A DNA stretch of 63,663 nt from a virus. Shown here piece by piece: positions 61,001-63,663 of the stretch (its first letter is position 1; every line of letters begins with the position of its first letter). The DNA is taken from positions 1-63,663 of the IMG/VR virus record IMGVR_UViG_3300021354_000008. The stretch is one strand, 5' to 3'. The position numbers were made by a program, and so were the translations under genes. The notes under the pieces are model-generated. The model ran no database searches. It was not told the DNA's origin and saw only the letters and a list, made by a program, of their open reading frames with translations.

Positions 61001-63663
61001 ACATCAGGTAGTAGTGCCACTGCAGGTACAAGTGGATCTTCTGCAACTAGTGGAACTAATGGTTCTAGTGGAACTGCAGGAACTAATGGTACTTCAGGAA
61101 TCTCAGGAACTAGTGGTGTATCAGGTTCATCAGGAACTTCTGCAACCTCTGGTTCAAGTGGAAGCTCAGCAACATCAGGAGTAAATGGTACATCAGGAGT
61201 TAATGGTACATCTGGTATCAATGGCACATCTGGTGTAAGTGGTACTGCTGGAACATCAGGGTCTTCTGCAACTTCAGGAGCAAATGGTTCATCTGGTACT
61301 TCTGCTTCATCAGGATCTAGTGGCACTACAGGTACTAGTGGATCTAGTGCAACATCAGGAACAGCTGGATCAAGTGGAACATCTGGTACCAATGGTACAA
61401 ATGGCTCATCTGGAACTTCAGCTACATCAGGCACAAATGGTACAAGTGGCTCATCAGCAACATCTGGTGCTAATGGTACAAGTGGATCAAGTGGTACTAC
61501 AGGTACCAATGGCTCATCAGGAACTAGTGGTACTAATGGAACTAATGGTTCATCTGGTACGTCTGGTGTTAATGGCACCTCAGGTACTAGTGGATCATCT
61601 GCTACATCAGGAGCGAATGGTACTTCAGGTACTAATGGATCTTCTGGAACATCTGGCGTAAATGGTACATCTGGCGTGAATGGAACTTCTGGTGTAAATG
61701 GAACTTCTGGAACATCTGGTTCTAGTGGCTCTTCTGGTACAAGTGGTACGAATGGAACCAATGGCTCTTCTGGAACATCAGGTACAAATGGTACTTCAGG
61801 TGCTAATGGTACTAGTGGTTCTTCTGGCACATCTGGAGCTAATGGATCTAGTGGTACATCTGCATCATCAGGTTCTTCTGGAACTGCTGGTGCTAGTGGA
61901 TCATCAGGTACTTCTGGTGCTAATGGAACTTCAGGTAGTTCAGGTACATCTGGAAGCAGTGGTTCTAGTGGAAGCTCTGGTTCTAGTGGCTCAAGCGGCA
62001 CTAGTGCTACATCTGGTAGTTCAGGCTCTTCAGGCAGTAGTGGAAGCTCAGGAACGAGTGCAACGAGTGGAAGTAGCGGTACAGCAGGCACGAGTGGAAG
62101 TTCAGGCTCAAGTGGTACAGCAGGAACTAACGGAACATCTGTAGCTGTATCTGGAACTCCTAATACTGTTGTTAAATTTATAACTGCAAGTACAATAGGG
62201 GATAGTGCAATTACTGATGATGGAACAACTGTTACTTTAGTTTCAAGAGCATTGAGTGGAACAAGTGCTACATTTAATTCTACAAGTAATGTTCCTATAT
62301 TAATAAAATCTTCAAGTGGCTCAAACACAAGTTATTTATATTCAGCAAATGCAGGTTCATCAAGTGATTATCAAGTTGCTTTTGGTTCAAATAATAACGA
62401 TGCTAACATAGTTGCAGGTGGTTCAACAAAATTAATAGTTACATCTTCAGGCAATTTAGGATTAGGAGTTACACCTAGTGCATGGAGTGGGTTTAAAGCA
62501 TTTGATATTGGAACAACAGGGAATTTAGCCTCTTATGGCAGTGGTTCTGATGTTCAACTAAACGCTAACGCTTATTTTAATGGTTCAAATTGGGCATACA
62601 AAACAACTGATGCAGCAGGTAGATTTAGATTAGCAGGTAACGAATTTCAATGGTTTAATGCCCCTTCAGGCACAGCAGGTGCAGCTATATCTTTCACCCA
62701 AGCAATGACCTTAACAAGTGGTGGTAATTTACTTGTAGGAACAACAACTGATGCAGGCTACACACTTGATGTTAATGGTACAGGAAGATTTAGTGGGGTG
62801 TTAAGAGTGGATGGTAATACCGACCCAAATAGTGCTGCTGCGGCTTTCTTTTGGAATCAACCATATTTAGGTCCAACTATTTCAGGTTTTAATTTTGAAG
62901 TAAGAACAGGTAATACAGGTTCACAAGCAAGAAGATTATTTATAAATGAAACAGGTGCAGCTACATTTAGTTCAAGTATTACATCTTCAATAAATACAGC
63001 AGGAATTCAAAATCAATTAATATTAGAAAACCTAAACACAGCAGCAGGGGCAGATGGCAATAGTATATATTTTAAAGGATATCAAGGTTCCTTAGCAAAA
63101 ATTAGTGCTTATGGAATTCCTACACAGCAAGTTGGTGGATATTTACAACTGCAATCATATAGTGATAATACTACTGCTAATACAGGATTAATAATAACTC
63201 AAGGAGGCAATGTAGGAATAGGAACTACAAGTCCAACACAATTATTATCAGTATCTGCACCTGCTGCATTAATGGATGTTACTTCAACAACTTCAACTCA
63301 ATTTAATGGCTTAGAGTTTAAAAATGGGGGTGGTTCATTTTATATAGGACAAGATAATAGTACAGGTAGTTTTTATGGAGGTGGTAATGCTTACGCAGGT
63401 AGTTTATATGTTAGTGGTGCGTATGCATTCAATGTATATACTAATGCTACAAAAAGACTCACCATAGCCTCTACAGGAGCAGCTACATTTAGTAGTAGTG
63501 TAACTTCAAATAATGCAGGTGGAACATTTTTTAATGCTACTAATACTGCTGGTGGTTATGCTAAATTAGAAGTTTCATCTAATGCTACTTCAACTGCAAC
63601 ATTAAGTTTTACAAATTCATTATTAATTACAGGTGGTGCTGCTACATTCTCTAGTAGTGTAAC
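58094..63663 (+). CDS. Collagen-like tail fibre protein 4, C-terminus outside the window
   Basis: From ATG at 58094 the frame stays open to the window edge (1,856 codons). The N-terminal ~70 residues (MSYSNITITVNKDLAFEPFD) parallel fibre 3. Gly-X-Y tracts (58300-59905, 60292-60496, 60885-62150) have TNG and SSG signature triplets. Two copies of a ~128-residue globular domain (59906-60291 and 60497-60884) share GGDTLLYTIG, LYISVTDAQSASVG and FARAGNAGSSG. After 62150 comes a typical tail-fibre region with GNVGIGTTSPTQLL and repeated GAATFSSS pieces. Such fibres commonly end in an autoproteolytic endosialidase-type chaperone, expected just beyond the edge. Confidence 0.85.
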   Translation, partial: MSYSNITITVNKDLAFEPFDFIQLSHDADNYIIGKVVTYDFNTGLLVFTPLTFKGSGDYSTWDVALSGMPGVEGTSGTSGTAGSSGSSGTAGTSATSGTSGSSGTSGSSGTSGSSGSSGTDGSSGTSGTSASSGSSGTTGTDGSSGTSGSSGSSGTDGSSGTDGSSGTSGTSGTNGSSGTNGSSGTSATSGTSATSGTNGSNGTSATSGTNGTDGSSGTNGSSGTSGTDGSNGTSGSSGSSGTNGTAGTSGSSATAGTSGSSGSSGTTGTSGTNGTSGTNGTSGSSGSSGSSGTSGSSGTAGTSATSGTNGTHGSSGSSGTAGTSGSSGSSGTSGSSGTSGTNGTSGTNGTNGSSGTSATSGSSGTTGTSGSSGSSASSGSSGTAGTNGTNGSSGTSGTNGTNGSSGTTGTSGTNGTNGSSGTTGTNGSSGTSGTNGTAGSSGTSASSGSSGTSGSSGTTGTSGTNGTAGTSGSAGTSASSGSSGTTGTNGSSGTSGTNGTNGSSGTSGTNGTNGSSGTTGTNGSSGTSGTNGTNGSSGTSGTNGTNGSSGTSGTNGTSGSSATAGTSGSSGSSGSSGTTGTSGTNGTSGSSATAGTSGSSATAGASGNFGGDTLLYTIGNYSSAAGDPTAGKINLNAATLALTTQLYISVTDAQSASVGSWLAALGTSTNGIKGSIRISQNYSSNNYADYQITSSTNNTTYYTVVVSNVVVNGTLPSTTSTTISFARAGNAGSSGTSGTSGTNGTSGTSASSGSSGTTGTSGTTGTSGTNGSSGTSGTNGTNGSSGTSATAGTSGSSATSGASGNFGGDTLLYTIGSYSAAAGDPTAGKINLNGATLAATTQLYISVTDAQSASVGTWLAALGASTNGVKGSIRLSQNYSSNNYADFTITSSTNNTTYYTVVVSNVVVNGTLPAATSSTLSFARAGNAGSSGTSGTSGTNGTAGTSGSSGTSGSSGTSATAGTNGTAGTSGSSATAGTSGSSATSGTNGSSGTAGTNGTSGISGTSGVSGSSGTSATSGSSGSSATSGVNGTSGVNGTSGINGTSGVSGTAGTSGSSATSGANGSSGTSASSGSSGTTGTSGSSATSGTAGSSGTSGTNGTNGSSGTSATSGTNGTSGSSATSGANGTSGSSGTTGTNGSSGTSGTNGTNGSSGTSGVNGTSGTSGSSATSGANGTSGTNGSSGTSGVNGTSGVNGTSGVNGTSGTSGSSGSSGTSGTNGTNGSSGTSGTNGTSGANGTSGSSGTSGANGSSGTSASSGSSGTAGASGSSGTSGANGTSGSSGTSGSSGSSGSSGSSGSSGTSATSGSSGSSGSSGSSGTSATSGSSGTAGTSGSSGSSGTAGTNGTSVAVSGTPNTVVKFITASTIGDSAITDDGTTVTLVSRALSGTSATFNSTSNVPILIKSSSGSNTSYLYSANAGSSSDYQVAFGSNNNDANIVAGGSTKLIVTSSGNLGLGVTPSAWSGFKAFDIGTTGNLASYGSGSDVQLNANAYFNGSNWAYKTTDAAGRFRLAGNEFQWFNAPSGTAGAAISFTQAMTLTSGGNLLVGTTTDAGYTLDVNGTGRFSGVLRVDGNTDPNSAAAAFFWNQPYLGPTISGFNFEVRTGNTGSQARRLFINETGAATFSSSITSSINTAGIQNQLILENLNTAAGADGNSIYFKGYQGSLAKISAYGIPTQQVGGYLQLQSYSDNTTANTGLIITQGGNVGIGTTSPTQLLSVSAPAALMDVTSTTSTQFNGLEFKNGGGSFYIGQDNSTGSFYGGGNAYAGSLYVSGAYAFNVYTNATKRLTIASTGAATFSSSVTSNNAGGTFFNATNTAGGYAKLEVSSNATSTATLSFTNSLLITGGAATFSSSV
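59906..60291 (+). repeat. First copy of duplicated fibre domain
   Basis: Starts at GGAGCATCAGGAAAC; the second copy begins 591 bases later with the same sequence and stays similar at the DNA level throughout. Confidence 0.8.
60497..60884 (+). repeat. Second copy of duplicated fibre domain
   Basis: Matches 59906-60291 closely in protein (for example NYSSNNYAD, TITSSTNNTTYYTVVVSNVV), with scattered synonymous changes. Confidence 0.8.

Larger units (their letters stand above)
58300..62150 (+). repeat. Gly-X-Y coding repeats of fibre 4
   Basis: Three tracts of GTNGTSG/GSSG-type units, interrupted by two copies of a globular domain. Confidence 0.82.

Noticed and set aside
51940-62150. CRISPR array or satellite DNA
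   Set aside because: The 9-base periodicity is coding (Gly first in every triplet of codons) and units are not exact repeats with unique spacers.
1-63663. tRNA genes or integrase/attachment sites
   Set aside because: No cloverleaf with CCA end, no recombinase gene and no tRNA-like target was seen by eye; a tRNAscan run would settle this.

Overview
The window is one continuous stretch of a tailed bacteriophage genome that reads as a crAss-like phage (order Crassvirales) infecting a member of the Bacteroidota. Three things support this: the order of the head, connector and tail genes; a giant virion protein of 3,723 residues carrying the RNA polymerase signature DFDID in the crAss/phi14:2 context; and A+T-rich DNA whose promoter-like sites fit the Bacteroidota pattern TTG-N18-21-TAnnTTTG, with A/T-rich leaders instead of Shine-Dalgarno sequences. 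The stop codons look standard. Host genus and habitat cannot be read from the sequence.

Layout. Positions 1-744 hold the edge of a leftward module: a partial gene, and a small gene ending in a hairpin terminator. Positions 745-1318 are a non-coding divergent control region packed with inverted and direct repeats. From 1319 everything runs rightward. 1319-8646 is a tightly overlapping early-structural/packaging operon: a membrane peptide, a winged-helix-like protein, an IHF/HU protein, a zinc-ribbon protein, small unknowns, terminase large subunit, portal, and an SPFH/band-7 protein. 8767-17985 is the capsid block: scaffold-like protein, major capsid protein, an inserted HNH endonuclease gene, connector-type proteins, a probable abundant decoration protein, and small cysteine-rich or fibre-like modules. 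18164-27115 is the connector/tail block: metallophosphoesterase, ring-type proteins, giant muzzle/nozzle-like protein. 27115-51629 encodes internal (cargo) virion proteins, ending with the virion RNA polymerase polyprotein and a nuclease-bearing giant protein. 51779 to the right edge holds four collagen-like (Gly-X-Y) fibre genes, the last running off the window inside a typical tail-fibre decoration region.

How it works together. Head assembly uses the portal, scaffold and capsid genes. Connector and muzzle proteins close the head and form the short tail. By analogy with phi14:2, the cargo proteins and RNA polymerase are packed in the virion and injected to start early transcription. The long Gly-X-Y fibres and the tail-collar protein are the likely host-contacting parts. 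Five promoter-like sites, each at the head of a block, suggest separate timing or level control.

The most unusual points are: two zincin-like domains in neighbouring giant proteins, each missing a different zinc histidine; a phage SPFH protein in the head operon; about 6.5 kb of proline-free Gly-X-Y coding DNA with a different signature triplet in each gene; a kit of small modules and Thr-rich linkers reused across virion genes; and an HNH gene flanked by a copy of its neighbour's start region.
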